A DNA stretch of 64,000 nucleotides from Ruminococcus sp. (GTDB taxonomy: Bacteria > Bacillota > Clostridia > Oscillospirales > Acutalibacteraceae), in NCBI GenBank assembly GCA_017411835.1, contig JAFQPG010000003.1:1-64000 (forward strand), given 5' to 3'. A program made the translations under genes and the position numbers. The notes beneath the pieces were generated by a model. The model was not told where the DNA came from. It was given only the letters and a program-made list of their open reading frames with translations, and did no database searches. The first letter of the stretch is position 1; the number at the start of each line of letters is the position of its first letter. Shown piece after piece: positions 63,808 through 64,000 of the stretch.

Positions 63808-64000
63808 TGGACGCGATAAAAATAGTATCACTTACAAAAAAATATAAAGATACTAAAGCTGTTGATAATTTAAGTCTTAATATAAAAGAGGGCGAACTTT
63901 TATCATTGCTCGGTGTAAACGGTGCTGGAAAAACAACAACTATAAAAATGCTTTCCTGCCTTACAAAACCGACTTCAGGCGATGCCTTTTTGTGTGGTAA
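63808..64000 (+). CDS. ABC transporter ATP-binding protein (3' end beyond window)
   Basis: Starts at ATG 63808 with AAGAGG upstream and is still open at the window end (64 residues seen). Walker A reads GVNGAGKTTTIKML; the opening KIVSLTKKYKDTKAVDNLSLNI and TKPTSGDAFLCG are typical of drug/lantibiotic-type or Na+-exporter ABC ATPases. The third gene of the LytTR operon. Confidence 0.88.

Overview
The window looks like chromosome of a low-to-moderate G+C gut Firmicute of the Oscillospiraceae/Ruminococcaceae, very probably Ruminococcus bromii or a close relative. The reasons are dockerin-bearing starch enzymes (amylosome-type), two tandem type I pullulanases, CotH and leucine-rich-repeat proteins carrying dockerins, and Clostridia-style riboswitches and sigma factors. 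No tRNA, rRNA, CRISPR array, phage gene or insertion sequence was recognised.

Layout. 1-13 kb is a surface/secretion region: the end of a CotH-dockerin protein, a 388-base repeat-rich gap, a 2797-residue secreted multi-domain protein, a 46-residue peptide, an LRR-dockerin protein, then a compact operon of PqqD-like protein, SipW-type S24/S26 peptidase and an HprK-like protein whose P-loop is missing. 13-17 kb (minus) is acn-icd-rex, the oxidative branch of the TCA cycle with its NADH sensor. 17-27 kb holds housekeeping genes (typA, a DEDDh exonuclease, a sigma-like pair, an ECF sigma/anti-sigma pair under a likely self-recognised promoter, pgeF, an MBL protein, a RluA-type enzyme, two tiny ORFs, LysM protein, enolase). 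27-33.4 kb carries two pullulanases, one membrane-anchored and one with a dockerin and starch-binding domain. 33.4-35 kb (minus) has two vitamin S components, folT behind a THF riboswitch and ribU behind an FMN riboswitch. 35-41.6 kb (minus) is an envelope-polymer group (yfhO, M20 peptidase, membrane protein, glycosyltransferase, licD). 41.8-49.5 kb has yfbR, an LCP protein, an intracellular GH13-DUF1653 fusion, a lipoprotein and a ZTP-riboswitch-controlled pflB-pflA pair. 49.7-62.8 kb is a long co-directional housekeeping run: ruvCAB, glmM, a methyltransferase, ecfA1-ecfA2-ecfT-truA, a DUF5711-like protein, cvpA-like, pgsA and a ClpE-like ATPase. The window ends in a LytTR-DUF3021-ABC operon.

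How it fits together. Starch is attached and debranched outside the cell by dockerin-borne and membrane-borne pullulanases, remaining oligosaccharides can be cleaved inside by the GH13-DUF1653 enzyme, enolase and PflB/PflA carry carbon to formate and acetyl-CoA, and acn-icd would make 2-oxoglutarate under Rex. The S components FolT and RibU would use the EcfA1-A2-T module encoded 20 kb away. The part I find least explained by known biology is the 2.0-13.1 kb block, where a giant secreted protein, a tiny acidic peptide and a PqqD/peptidase/dead-kinase trio lie together without any recognisable modifying enzyme.
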